Source of the DNA: Sphingomonas ginsenosidivorax
GTDB lineage: Bacteria; Pseudomonadota; Alphaproteobacteria; Sphingomonadales; Sphingomonadaceae
Assembly (NCBI RefSeq): GCF_007995065.1
Contig: NZ_VOQR01000001.1
Coordinates: 3,476,501-3,540,500 of the forward strand
Length of the DNA stretch: 64,000 nt
Reading direction: 5' to 3'
Part shown: positions 35,989 through 45,084 of the stretch, piece by piece
Layout: every line of letters begins with the position of its first letter
How positions within the stretch are numbered: position 1 is the first letter of the stretch
Notes under the pieces: model-generated
The model's input: the letters and a program-made list of their open reading frames with translations, nothing else
Databases searched by the model: none
Told to the model about the DNA's origin: nothing
Translations under genes and position numbers: made by a program

Positions 35989-36252
35989 ATGGATAGCCCA
36001 TACAGCCTCGAAACGCTTCCCCGCCGCCAGCACGGCATTGTCGCCGCGATCGACTGGGCGCGGCTGGCGGGTCCCGAGGCGCGGCGCCTGCGCGAACTCG
36101 GGTTCGACGAGGGCGTCGATGTCGAGGTGCTGCACCGCGCGGTGCTGGGCCGCGGCCCGATCGCGTGCCGGATCGGCCGGATGACGGTGGCGCTGCGCCG
36201 CGTCGTCGCCGGCGCGATCCAGGTATCGCCAGCGCACGCTCCCGCCGAGTAG
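35989..36252 (+). CDS. feoA: Ferrous iron transport protein A
   Basis: An 87-residue SH3-like cytoplasmic protein that assists FeoB. It shows the family pattern ARRLRELGFDEGVDVEVLHR and ends with GPIACRIGRMTVALRRVVAG. The ATG lies just after a possible Fur site. feoB begins one base after its stop, so the two are one operon. Confidence 0.9.
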   Translation: MDSPYSLETLPRRQHGIVAAIDWARLAGPEARRLRELGFDEGVDVEVLHRAVLGRGPIACRIGRMTVALRRVVAGAIQVSPAHAPAE

Positions 36253-36253
36253 C

Positions 36254-38131
36254 ATGAACGCTGCACCATTGGTGGCGTTGGTCGGCAATCCCAATGCCGG
36301 CAAGAGTGCGCTGTTCAACGCGCTGACCGGCGCGCGGCAGAAGGTCGGCAATTATCCCGGCGTGACGGTCGAGCGGAAGGCAGGGCGCCTGGTGCTCGAC
36401 GACGGCCGCCCGGTCGAGCTGGTCGACCTGCCCGGCGCCTACAGCCTCGAACCCTCGTCCCCGGACGAGCGCGTCACGCGCGACGTCGTCACCGGCACGC
36501 AGGACGGCGAACGCCTGCCCGACGCGCTGGTCGTCGTGGTCGATGCCTCCAATCTCGACAACCACCTGCGCTTCACGCTGCAGCTGATCGCGCTGGGCCT
36601 CCCGGTCGTGGTCGCGCTCAACATGGTCGATCTCGCCGAGCGCGACGGGTTGACGCTCGACGCGGACATATTGTCGCGCGAGCTCGGCGTGCCGGTGATC
36701 CCGACCGTCGCGGTGCGGCGGCGCGGGCTCGACGCACTGCGCGCCGAGCTCGGCAGCATCGTCGTCAACGGGCCGATGCGGCTGCGCGCCTCTACCGGCG
36801 CGGCGCAGGAGGACATCGTCACGCTGCAGCGTCGCGCACGGCGGATCGCCAATGCGGCGACGGTGTCGGAGACCAAGGTCCGTCGCTGGACGCACATGCT
36901 CGACGCGGTCGCGCTGCACCCGGTCGCGGGGCCGATCCTGCTGCTCGTCGTGATGTTCACGATGTTCCAGGCGGTGTTCAGCTGGGCGCAGCCGTTCATG
37001 GACGTGATCGACGGCGGCTTCGCCTGGCTGCAGGCGACCATCGCCGCCGAATTCGCGCCGTCGCTGCTCCGCTCGCTGATTGCGGACGGCGTAATCGCGG
37101 GCGTCGGCGCGGTGATCGTGTTCCTGCCGCAGATCCTGATCCTCTTCCTGTTCATCCTCGTGCTCGAGGCGAGCGGCTACATGGTGCGCGCCGCGTTCCT
37201 GATGGACCGCGTGATGGCGAGCGTCGGGCTGTCGGGGCGCGCGTTCATCCCGCTGCTGTCGAGCTTCGCCTGCGCGATCCCCGGGATCATGGCGACGCGG
37301 ACGATCGACGACGAGAAGGACCGTCTGACCACGATCCTGATCGCACCGCTGATGACGTGCAGCGCGCGGCTGCCGGTCTACACCCTCATCATCGGCGCGT
37401 TCATTCCGAACACGCAGGTGCTGCCGTTCGTCGGGCTGCAGGGGCTGGTGATGCTCGGGCTCTACGTCATGGGCATCCTCGGCGCGTTCGTCGCCGCGCT
37501 GGTGCTGCGCCGGACGGTCACCAAGGGCGTCTCGTCGGGCTTCATGATGGAGATGCCCAAATATCAGTGGCCGCAGTGGCGTGACGTCGCGATCGGGCTG
37601 TGGAGCCGCGCGCAGATCTTCCTCAAGCGCGCCGGCGGGATCATCCTGATCTCGACCGTGATCCTGTGGGTGATGCTGAGCTTCCCCAAGCCGCCCGAGG
37701 GCAGCAAGGTCTCGAACGTCGATTATTCGGTCGCCGGGCGGATCGCCAACGGCATCGCGCCGGTGTTCGCGCCGATCGGCTTCAACCGCGACATTGTGCT
37801 CGCGCTGATCCCGGCGATGGCGGCACGCGAGGTCGCGGTGGCGGCGATCGGGACGGTGTACGCAATCGACGATCCCGAGAGCAACCAGGGCGGCCCCAAT
37901 TCTGAGAACCGCGCGATGATCGACAATTTGCGCGGCCGCTGGAGCCTGCCGACCGCGCTCGCCTTCCTGATGTGGTTCGTGTTCGCGCCGCAGTGCATTT
38001 CCACGATCGCGGTCACCCGGCGCGAGACGAATGGGTGGAAATGGCCGGCCTTCATGGTTGGCTATTTGTTCTGCGCGGCGTACATCATGGCCGGCATCAC
38101 ATACTGGCTGGCGGTCCTCGCCGGCCTGTAG
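36254..38131 (+). CDS. feoB: Ferrous iron transporter B
   Basis: A 625-residue inner-membrane Fe2+ transporter with an N-terminal G domain: G1 GNPNAGKS, G2 region around NYPGVTVERK, G3 DLPG and G4 NMVD. A helical regulatory spacer follows (to about 220). The C-terminal membrane domain has about eight to ten segments with two Gate repeats (PLLSSFACAIPGIMATRTID and LALIPAMAAREVAVAAI). It lies within the family range, at the short end. No feoC is seen. Confidence 0.96.
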   Translation: MNAAPLVALVGNPNAGKSALFNALTGARQKVGNYPGVTVERKAGRLVLDDGRPVELVDLPGAYSLEPSSPDERVTRDVVTGTQDGERLPDALVVVVDASNLDNHLRFTLQLIALGLPVVVALNMVDLAERDGLTLDADILSRELGVPVIPTVAVRRRGLDALRAELGSIVVNGPMRLRASTGAAQEDIVTLQRRARRIANAATVSETKVRRWTHMLDAVALHPVAGPILLLVVMFTMFQAVFSWAQPFMDVIDGGFAWLQATIAAEFAPSLLRSLIADGVIAGVGAVIVFLPQILILFLFILVLEASGYMVRAAFLMDRVMASVGLSGRAFIPLLSSFACAIPGIMATRTIDDEKDRLTTILIAPLMTCSARLPVYTLIIGAFIPNTQVLPFVGLQGLVMLGLYVMGILGAFVAALVLRRTVTKGVSSGFMMEMPKYQWPQWRDVAIGLWSRAQIFLKRAGGIILISTVILWVMLSFPKPPEGSKVSNVDYSVAGRIANGIAPVFAPIGFNRDIVLALIPAMAAREVAVAAIGTVYAIDDPESNQGGPNSENRAMIDNLRGRWSLPTALAFLMWFVFAPQCISTIAVTRRETNGWKWPAFMVGYLFCAAYIMAGITYWLAVLAGL

Positions 38132-38302
38132 GTTGGTGCTGTGAGCGGCGTCCATTGCCGTTCAAGGCGTAGGACTTAGCCCTTCTCCTCAGAAGCGATT
38201 GCCCCTTCCAACAGGGTAATCCGCGATCTAGGCCCTACGCCACATCCCCTTATTCGTTTATGCTCTATCGAGCAATTGAACCTTACCAGTGGAGTTCTGG
38301 CC

Positions 38303-38869
38303 GTGGCAGGCAGCGTCAACAAGGTCATCATCGTCGGCAATCTGGGGCGCGACCCCGAGAGCAAGGCGTTCCAGAACGGCGGCAAGGTCGTCAACCTGCG
38401 CATCGCGACGTCCGAGTCCTGGAAGGACAAGATGTCGGGCGAGCGCAAGGAAAAGACCGAATGGCATTCGGTCGCGATCTTCAACGAAGGGCTCGCCAAC
38501 GTCGCGGAGAAGTATCTGCGCAAGGGCTCGAAGGTCTATATCGAGGGCGCGCTGCAGACCCGCAAATGGCAGGACCAGTCGGGCGCGGACAAATATTCGA
38601 CCGAGATCGTGCTGCAGGGCTTCAACAGCGTGCTGGTGATGCTCGACGGTCCCGGCGGCGGCCAGGGTGGCGGCGGCGGGGCACGCGGCGGCGGCGGTGA
38701 CGACTGGGCCGGCGGCGGCAACGACTTCGGCGGCGGCGGTTACGGTGGCGGTGGTGGCGGCGGCTATGGCGGCGGCGGCGGAAGCCGTGGCGGCGGCGGT
38801 GGCGGTGCACCGGCCGGTGGCGCGCGTGGCGGCTTCTCGGACGATCTCGACGACGACGTGCCGTTCTGA
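38303..38869 (+). CDS. ssb: Single-stranded DNA-binding protein
   Basis: A 188-residue SSB. The OB-fold occupies about 1-112 ([43 protein letters not shown]). A long Gly-rich linker with GGGGYGGG repeats follows, and the acidic tip DDDVPF recruits partner proteins. GTG 38303 is the start, eight bases after GGAG; the TTG at 38276 would add nine residues not expected for SSB. It works in replication, recombination and repair. The next gene starts six bases downstream, an unusual pairing with a kinase. Confidence 0.96.
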   Translation: MAGSVNKVIIVGNLGRDPESKAFQNGGKVVNLRIATSESWKDKMSGERKEKTEWHSVAIFNEGLANVAEKYLRKGSKVYIEGALQTRKWQDQSGADKYSTEIVLQGFNSVLVMLDGPGGGQGGGGGARGGGGDDWAGGGNDFGGGGYGGGGGGGYGGGGGSRGGGGGGAPAGGARGGFSDDLDDDVPF

Positions 38870-38875
38870 TCCGAC

Positions 38876-40399
38876 GTGGCCGTCGATAGCGATTTGGGAC
38901 CTGAGGAGGCGATCCGCACGCGCGTGATCGCCTCCTATGATGTCGCCGGCGCGCGCGTCGCCGGGCAGCTCGACGATCTCGTCGCGTTCGCCGCGGAACT
39001 GTGCGGCGCGCCGGTCGCGCTCGTCAGCCTGGTCGAGGAGGAATATCAGCGGTTCCTGGCGCGCGCCGGGACCGACCTGCTCGCGACGCCGCGCAGCCAG
39101 TCCTTCTGCGCGCACGCGATGCTCGGCCATGACGTGATGCAGGTGCCCGATGCGCGCGCCGACCCGCGCTTCGCCGACAATGCGCTGGTCACCGGCCCGC
39201 CGTTCATCCGCTTCTACGCGGGAGCACCGCTGGTCTCGAGCGAGGGCGTGCCGCTCGGCGCGCTCTGCGTGATCGATTCCGAGCCGCGCGCCGCGCTGAC
39301 CCCGTTGCAGCATCGCGGACTGCGGATCCTCGCAAAGGCGGCGATGGGCCGCCTCGACGATCGCCGCGTCGCGCGCGAACAGGGCATGGCCGAGGCCGAG
39401 TCGCGCCGCGTGCTCGAGGCCAGCGACCTGAAATTTCGCACGCTGGCCGACACCATGCCGCAGATGGTCTGGTCGACGCTGCCCGACGGGTTCCACGATT
39501 ACTACAACGCACGCTGGTACGACTTCACCGGCGCGCCCGAGGGGACGACCGACGGCGAGGGCTGGAACGGGATGTTCCATGTCGAGGACCAGGACCGGGC
39601 CTGGGCCGCGTGGCGGCATTCGCTCGCCACCGGCGAACCCTATGCGATCGAATATCGCCTGCGCCATTTCGACGGCACCTATCGCTGGGTGCTCGGGCGC
39701 GCGCTGCCGGTGCGCGACGCGGACGGCGCGATCATGCGCTGGTTCGGGACGTGTACCGACATCCACGAACAGAAGCTGGCCTATGAGGAGCGCGAGGTCA
39801 TCAGCCAGGAGCTGAGCCACCGCATCAAGAACATCTTCGCGGTGATCTCGGGGCTGATCGCGTTCGCGGCGCGCGGCAAGCCCGAATTCGCCGCGACCGC
39901 GGCCGACCTGCGGCACCGCATCACCGCGCTGGGCCGCGCGCACGACTTCGTCCGGCCGCACAGCGCGGGCTCGCGGCCGACCGCGCGGCAGGACAGCCTG
40001 CACGGACTGCTCGCCGACCTGTTCGAACCGTATCAGCAGGGCGACGGCACGCGCCTGATGGTGGTCGGCGACGACGTCCGCGTCGACGACCGCTCGGCGA
40101 CGCCGATCGCCCTGCTGTTCCACGAGCTCGCCACCAACGCGACGAAATACGGCGCGCTCAGCACGGCGGCCGGGACGGTCCAGGTTACGATTTCGGCGGG
40201 GACCGAAACCGTGCTGGTCACCTGGTCCGAACTGGGCGGCCCGACGCTCGAGGCGCCGGCGGGGCGTGCCGGGTTCGGCAGCCAGCTGATCGAGCTCAGC
40301 GCGGTGCGACAGCTGGGCGGCACGGTCGAGCGCGACTGGCGTCCGGAGGGGCTGGTGATGGAGATCGCGGTCCCGACGAACGCGCTGAGCCGGGCGTAG
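38876..40399 (+). CDS. GAF-PAS sensor histidine kinase, HWE family
   Basis: A 507-residue cytoplasmic sensor with no membrane segment. The GAF domain is at about 30-165 (PRSQSFCAHAMLGHDVMQVPDA). The PAS domain is at about 185-305 (LADTMPQMVWSTLPDG, YRLRHFDGTYRWVLGRA). The HWE-type kinase is at about 315-505: phospho-acceptor ELSHRIKNIFAVISGLIAFA, N box LFHELATNATKYGALS and a late G box GFGSQLIEL. This class often drives the general stress response or light sensing in sphingomonads. The start is GTG 38876, six bases after the ssb stop, with no clear ribosome site. No response regulator is adjacent. Confidence 0.9.
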   Translation: MAVDSDLGPEEAIRTRVIASYDVAGARVAGQLDDLVAFAAELCGAPVALVSLVEEEYQRFLARAGTDLLATPRSQSFCAHAMLGHDVMQVPDARADPRFADNALVTGPPFIRFYAGAPLVSSEGVPLGALCVIDSEPRAALTPLQHRGLRILAKAAMGRLDDRRVAREQGMAEAESRRVLEASDLKFRTLADTMPQMVWSTLPDGFHDYYNARWYDFTGAPEGTTDGEGWNGMFHVEDQDRAWAAWRHSLATGEPYAIEYRLRHFDGTYRWVLGRALPVRDADGAIMRWFGTCTDIHEQKLAYEEREVISQELSHRIKNIFAVISGLIAFAARGKPEFAATAADLRHRITALGRAHDFVRPHSAGSRPTARQDSLHGLLADLFEPYQQGDGTRLMVVGDDVRVDDRSATPIALLFHELATNATKYGALSTAAGTVQVTISAGTETVLVTWSELGGPTLEAPAGRAGFGSQLIELSAVRQLGGTVERDWRPEGLVMEIAVPTNALSRA

Positions 40400-40409
40400 C
40401 GCGCGGGCG

Positions 40410-42029
40410 CTACAGCGCCGTGAAGCGGAAGTCGCGGAAGCGCGCCTCCCCGGCCCCCGCCGAATAGAGTCCGGGCCGCAGCATCAGGAACCCGCCGCGG
40501 ACATTGTGGTGGTAGCCCGAGACTTCCATCCCGCGATCGAAGCGCTGCCAGCTGCGGCCGTCGTCGCCGCTGGTATGGATCGCGACGATATGCCGCGTGT
40601 TGGTGATGCGGATCCGCATGCGGCGGCCATGCGGGTTGGCCGGGCGGCCGCGCTCGATGCCGTATTGGTGCGTCACGAACCGGCGCTCGTCGAAGCCGAG
40701 CCCGCAATAGAGCTTGTCGTCGTAGAACAGGATCAGCCCCGCGGTGCCGCCCGGCGCGATCTCGATATCGCAGTCGAACCGATAGGCCTGGTCCCCCGCG
40801 GTCAGCAGCAGCGGTGACGAATCGCTCGGCGCGGTCCCGGCGGCCCTCAGCACCAGCGCGCGGCCTTCGACGCGGACACGGTCGCGCTCGGTGGGTGTCG
40901 GGCGGAAGAAATTCCACCGCGCGCCGAGCTTCAGCGTCGCGAAATCGTCGGACAGCGGTTGGCCGTGCGGTACGGCCGTCCCGCCGCGCGGCTTGGCGAT
41001 CGGTGCGGACAGGTCGCCGCCCGTCGTCCGGAACCAGCCGTCCGCGGTCCAGCGGATCGGATCGAGCAGCGCCTGCCGCCCCAGCGTCCAATAGCCGTTC
41101 TCGAACCCGTGATAGACCGACCACCAGCTGCCATCGGGGGCCTCGACCAGCGAGGCATGCCCGCGCGACCACCATTTCTCGTCGGTCGAGACGGTCCGCA
41201 CCACCGGATTGCCGGGATCGTTGACCCAGGGCCCGTGGATCGAGCGCGAGCGCGCGACGATGACCATGTGCCCGGTCGGCGGCCCCGCGGTGCCGCCGAC
41301 CGCGGTGATCATGTAGAACCAGCCGCCATGCGCGACGATCTTGGGTCCTTCGGGCGAGAATCCCTCAACGTCCCAGTCGTCGGGATAGCGCCACGGATCA
41401 TAGACATGCTCGACCGCGCCGACCGTCGACAGCCCGTCGGGGGCAAGCCTGATCCGGTCGCCGCCCGACAGGAACAGCCAGCGCGACCCGTCCTCGCCGA
41501 CCGCATGGCACGGGTCGATATGCGCGTGCAGCCCCAGGTCGACGGGGTCGCTCCACGGGCCGTCGATATGGTCCGCCCAGATCACGAAGATGCTGTTCGG
41601 GCTCGCCTTGACCGGGATGTAGAGGAAATAGCGGCCGGCATGCTTTTCCAGGCTGACGGCCCAGACCGAACCGATGTTGCGCGTCAGCGCAGGCCCGCGC
41701 GGTTGCCAGTTCACTAGGTCGCGCGAATGCCAGATCGTCAGCCCCGGATAGCTGTCGAAGCTGCTGAACGTCATGTAATAGTCCGCACCGTCCTTCAGGA
41801 TGGCGGGATCGGGATGGTCGCCGGCAAGCAACGGGTTCAGGAACCGGCCGTCGTCCAGATCGCAGACGCGCTGGCCGTCGAAACCGCGGCGCCAGCCGGG
41901 AGCGGGGGCGGGTACGGGTACGGGCGCCGAGCCGGTCGGGCGGCGGGCAGCCAGTGCGTCGACAGGCGCTGCCGCGGCGACGCCGCCCAGCACGACACCG
42001 TTCAACAGGTCGCGGCGATTGATGGTCAT
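40410..42029 (-). CDS. Tat-exported glycoside hydrolase family 43 protein
   Basis: A 539-residue secreted hydrolase. The twin-arginine leader is MTINRRDLLNGVVLGGVAAA. The five-blade propeller begins with AGDHPDPAILKDGADYYMTF, where the DP aspartate is the GH43 general base, and YDPWRYPDDWDVEGFSPEGP holds a candidate catalytic Glu. The C-terminal part (about 350-539) is a beta-sandwich of the kind fused to GH43 xylosidases/arabinofuranosidases. It probably trims xylan or arabinan side chains in the periplasm; the substrate is uncertain. ATG 42029 follows AAGGAG. No polysaccharide-utilisation partners lie alongside. Confidence 0.88.
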   Translation of the reverse strand: MTINRRDLLNGVVLGGVAAAAPVDALAARRPTGSAPVPVPAPAPGWRRGFDGQRVCDLDDGRFLNPLLAGDHPDPAILKDGADYYMTFSSFDSYPGLTIWHSRDLVNWQPRGPALTRNIGSVWAVSLEKHAGRYFLYIPVKASPNSIFVIWADHIDGPWSDPVDLGLHAHIDPCHAVGEDGSRWLFLSGGDRIRLAPDGLSTVGAVEHVYDPWRYPDDWDVEGFSPEGPKIVAHGGWFYMITAVGGTAGPPTGHMVIVARSRSIHGPWVNDPGNPVVRTVSTDEKWWSRGHASLVEAPDGSWWSVYHGFENGYWTLGRQALLDPIRWTADGWFRTTGGDLSAPIAKPRGGTAVPHGQPLSDDFATLKLGARWNFFRPTPTERDRVRVEGRALVLRAAGTAPSDSSPLLLTAGDQAYRFDCDIEIAPGGTAGLILFYDDKLYCGLGFDERRFVTHQYGIERGRPANPHGRRMRIRITNTRHIVAIHTSGDDGRSWQRFDRGMEVSGYHHNVRGGFLMLRPGLYSAGAGEARFRDFRFTAL

Positions 42030-42102
42030 GGCCTCTCCTTGCGCGCCGCTCTCCCGTCGGCACTGCGACGCTACCGCACGATGGTCGCCGATGCCACCGG
42101 TG

Positions 42103-43074
42103 TCAGCCAACCTCGCCCTTGAGCGGCCGCGCGAGCAGGTCGCCGATCACGTCGCCGACCGCGGCGCCGTCGAGCAACCGGCACACTGCCTCGGTGATCG
42201 GCATGTCGACGCCGGCATCGCGGGCGGCGTCGTGCAGCACGGGCGCAGTGAACGCGCCTTCCGCGACGGTGCGGCGGTCGGCGAGCAGCGTCGCGGCGGA
42301 CTCGCCGCGGCCGAGCCCGACGCCCAGCGAGAAGTTGCGCGAGCTCGTCGACGAACAGGTCAGGACGAGGTCGCCCAGCCCCGACAGCCCGGCGAGCGTT
42401 TCCGCTCGCGCGCCGCGCGCGAGCCCGAACCGCGTCATCTCGGCAAAGCCGCGCGCGATCAGCGCCGCGCGCGCATTCTGGCCGAGCCCCGCGCCCTCGA
42501 CCACGCCGCAGCCGATCGCGAGCACGTTCTTCACCGCGCCGCCGATCTCCGCGCCGATCACGTCGGTGGTCGCATAGGTCCGGAAATGCGGCACCGCGAG
42601 CCGTGCCGCGAGCGCCTCGCCGAGCGCGGGATCCTCGCAGGCGAGCGTCACCGCGGTCGGCATCCCGCCCGCGACCTCGTGCGCGAAGGTCGGGCCCGAC
42701 AGCACCGCGATCGGGGCGTCGGGGTGCACCGCGCGCGCGACCTCGCCGATCAGCCGCTTGCTGCCCGCCTCGATCCCTTTCGCGCACAGCACCAGCGGGA
42801 TGCGGCCGACCGGCGCCGCCGCGAGCACCGCGCCGACATGCTGCGCCGGTGCCACGACCAGGAGGAGGTCGCACGCGGCGAGCTCGGCCAGGTCGCCCGT
42901 CGCGCGGATCGCGGGGTCGAGCGCGCAGCCGGGCAGGAACAGCGCGTTCTCGTGGCCCGCGTTGATTCCTTCGACCACCGCCTCTTCGCGCGCCCAGAGC
43001 AGCACCGCGCTGCGCTGCGCCGCGACCTGCGCGAGCGCGGTGCCCCAGGCGCCGCCGCCGATGACGCCGATCAT
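42103..43074 (-). CDS. gpsA: Glycerol-3-phosphate dehydrogenase [NAD(P)+]
   Basis: A 323-residue enzyme making sn-glycerol 3-phosphate for phospholipids. It opens with the Rossmann motif [17 protein letters not shown]. It has [18 protein letters not shown], the catalytic lysine region [16 protein letters not shown], and [11 protein letters not shown] plus [16 protein letters not shown] 43074 overlaps the tsaD stop (ATGA), so the two are cotranslated. Confidence 0.96.
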   Translation of the reverse strand: MIGVIGGGAWGTALAQVAAQRSAVLLWAREEAVVEGINAGHENALFLPGCALDPAIRATGDLAELAACDLLLVVAPAQHVGAVLAAAPVGRIPLVLCAKGIEAGSKRLIGEVARAVHPDAPIAVLSGPTFAHEVAGGMPTAVTLACEDPALGEALAARLAVPHFRTYATTDVIGAEIGGAVKNVLAIGCGVVEGAGLGQNARAALIARGFAEMTRFGLARGARAETLAGLSGLGDLVLTCSSTSSRNFSLGVGLGRGESAATLLADRRTVAEGAFTAPVLHDAARDAGVDMPITEAVCRLLDGAAVGDVIGDLLARPLKGEVG

Positions 43075-44096
43075 GCCTTCACCCCCGCACCGCGTACCGT
43101 CTCCGCCCCCGGGTCGAGCGGCCATCGCGGGCGCGCGGCGACGTCGAGCGGATCGGTGAGCCCGGCGGCGAAGCGCTCCGCCCCCGCCCAGGCGATCATC
43201 GCGGCATTGTCGGTGCACAGCCACAGCGGCGGCGCGACGAAGCGCAGCCCGTGCGCGGTCGCCAGCGCCTGCAACGCCGATCGCACCGCGCCGTTCGCCG
43301 CGACCCCGCCCGCGACGACCAGCGCGGTCGCGCCGTGGACGCGCCCCAGCGCCCGGGTCGTGCGATCGATCAGGCAGTCGACCACCGCGGCCTGGAACGA
43401 CGCCGCCAGGTCCTCGGGGGTGTAGTCGCCCGCCGCGCGCGCGACCGCGCTTTTCAGCCCCGCGAACGAGAAATGCGGTTCGGCCGATCCCTTCAGCGGA
43501 CGCGGCAGCGGCACCGCCTTCGGATTGCCCAGCGCCGCCGCGCGCTCGACCGCCGGACCGCCCGGAAAGCCGAGCCCCAGTATCTTCGCGGTCTTGTCGA
43601 ACGCCTCACCCGCCGCATCGTCGATCGTGGTCGCGAGCCGGCGATAGCGCCCGACGCCCTCGACCAGCAGCAGCTGGCAATGCCCGCCCGAGACGAGCAG
43701 CAGGAGGTACGGAAACTCCAGATCGGAGTCGGACAGCCGCGGGCTGAGCGCATGGCCCTCCAGATGGTTGACCGCGACCAGCGGTTTCCCTGCTGCGTGC
43801 GCGAGCGCCTTGCCCGTCACCAGCCCGACCATCACGCCGCCGATCAGCCCGGGCCCCGCGGTCGCGGCGACCGCGTCGACATCCGCGAGCGTCAGCTTCG
43901 CATCGGCGAGTGCCGCGACGATCAGCGGCTCCAGCGCCTCGACATGCGCGCGCGCGGCGATTTCGGGGACGACGCCGCCGAACGGCGCGTGCGCGGCTTC
44001 CTGTCCGAGCAGCCGGTGCGCGAGAACCTGGCGGTCGCCGGTCACGAGCGCGGCGGCGGTTTCGTCGCAGGAGGATTCGATGCCGAGGATGATCAT
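43071..44096 (-). CDS. tsaD: tRNA N6-adenosine threonylcarbamoyltransferase
   Basis: A 341-residue ASKHA-fold enzyme that, with TsaB and TsaE, places the t6A modification at A37 of ANN-decoding tRNAs. It begins [18 protein letters not shown]. It has the metal-binding [11 protein letters not shown] and further family signatures [19 protein letters not shown] and [19 protein letters not shown] 44096 is preferred over GTG 44105. It is divergent from hemC (about 80 bases) and overlaps gpsA. Confidence 0.96.
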   Translation of the reverse strand: MIILGIESSCDETAAALVTGDRQVLAHRLLGQEAAHAPFGGVVPEIAARAHVEALEPLIVAALADAKLTLADVDAVAATAGPGLIGGVMVGLVTGKALAHAAGKPLVAVNHLEGHALSPRLSDSDLEFPYLLLLVSGGHCQLLLVEGVGRYRRLATTIDDAAGEAFDKTAKILGLGFPGGPAVERAAALGNPKAVPLPRPLKGSAEPHFSFAGLKSAVARAAGDYTPEDLAASFQAAVVDCLIDRTTRALGRVHGATALVVAGGVAANGAVRSALQALATAHGLRFVAPPLWLCTDNAAMIAWAGAERFAAGLTDPLDVAARPRWPLDPGAETVRGAGVKA

Positions 44097-44175
44097 GGGC
44101 GCCACCCTATCGCCACCGTCGAAGCTTGTCCCCCTCAGGCTTGTCGAAGCCCGCGGGCTTCGTCATGGTCGGGGG

Positions 44176-45084
44176 ATGGCTCGTTTCCGGCTCGGCACGC
44201 GCGGTTCGCCGCTGGCTCTCACCCAGGCGGGGATGGTCCGCGACGCGCTGTGCGCCGCGCATGGCTGGGTGCCCGAGGACATCGAGACGGTGGTGATCAA
44301 GACCACCGGCGACCGCGTGCAGGACCGCGCGCTCGCCGAGATCGGCGGCAAGGCGCTGTGGACCAAGGAGCTCGACCGCGCACTGATGGCGGGCGAGATC
44401 GACGCGTGCGTGCATTCGATGAAGGACGTCGAGACGATCCGGCCAGAGCAGATCCGCATCGCCGCGATGCTGCCGCGCGCCGACGTCCGCGACCGGCTGA
44501 TCGGCGCGGAGCGGATCGAGGACCTGCGCGACGGTGCGGTGGTCGGCACGAGCTCGCCGCGCCGCCGCGCGCAGCTGCTGCGGTTGCGCCCCGATCTCGA
44601 CATCGTGCTGATCCGCGGCAATGTAGATACGCGGCTCGCCAAGGTCGCGGGCGGCGACATGGACGCGACGTTGCTGGCGGCGGCGGGGCTCGACCGGTTG
44701 GGCCGCGACGAGTGCGGGCATGCGATCCCGACCGACGTCATGCTGCCGGCGCCTGCGCAGGGCGCGGTCGGGATCGAGGTGCTCGCCGGGAGTACTGCAC
44801 ACGCGATCGTCGAGGCGATCGACCATGCCGACACGAGCGCGTGCGTGCGCGCCGAACGTGCGCTGCTCGCACGGCTGGGGGCGGACTGCCATTCGCCCGT
44901 CGCGGCGCTCGCTGCGCTGGCGGGCGAGACGCTCAGTCTGCGCGCCGAACTGATCGCCGAGGACGGGGCATGCGACGTCGCCGGCTCCATCGAGGGGGCG
45001 CTCGGCGACGATCTGGGCACCGCGCTCGCGGTCGACCTGCTCACGCGCGCACCCGACAGCGTACGGCGGCTGTTCGCGGCGTGA
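44176..45084 (+). CDS. hemC: Hydroxymethylbilane synthase (porphobilinogen deaminase)
   Basis: A 302-residue enzyme that polymerises four porphobilinogens in haem synthesis. Motifs are LGTRGSPLALTQAGMV, VHSMKDVETI, GTSSPRRRAQLLRLRPDL, LIRGNVDTRL and ARLGADCHSPVAA, where the Cys anchors the dipyrromethane cofactor. ATG 44176 is preceded by GGGGG. Its stop overlaps the GTG of hemD (GTGA), giving a hemCD operon in the common order. Confidence 0.96.
   Translation: MARFRLGTRGSPLALTQAGMVRDALCAAHGWVPEDIETVVIKTTGDRVQDRALAEIGGKALWTKELDRALMAGEIDACVHSMKDVETIRPEQIRIAAMLPRADVRDRLIGAERIEDLRDGAVVGTSSPRRRAQLLRLRPDLDIVLIRGNVDTRLAKVAGGDMDATLLAAAGLDRLGRDECGHAIPTDVMLPAPAQGAVGIEVLAGSTAHAIVEAIDHADTSACVRAERALLARLGADCHSPVAALAALAGETLSLRAELIAEDGACDVAGSIEGALGDDLGTALAVDLLTRAPDSVRRLFAA

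Noticed and set aside
35987-38155. A 722-codon open frame antisense to feoA-feoB
   Set aside because: The translation is His/Arg/Asp-rich with no recognisable fold. It is a codon-bias shadow of feoB.
43251-45080. Upstream extension of the hemD frame, antisense to tsaD and over hemC
   Set aside because: The extension covers two confirmed genes in other frames. hemD starts at GTG 45081 inside the hemC stop.
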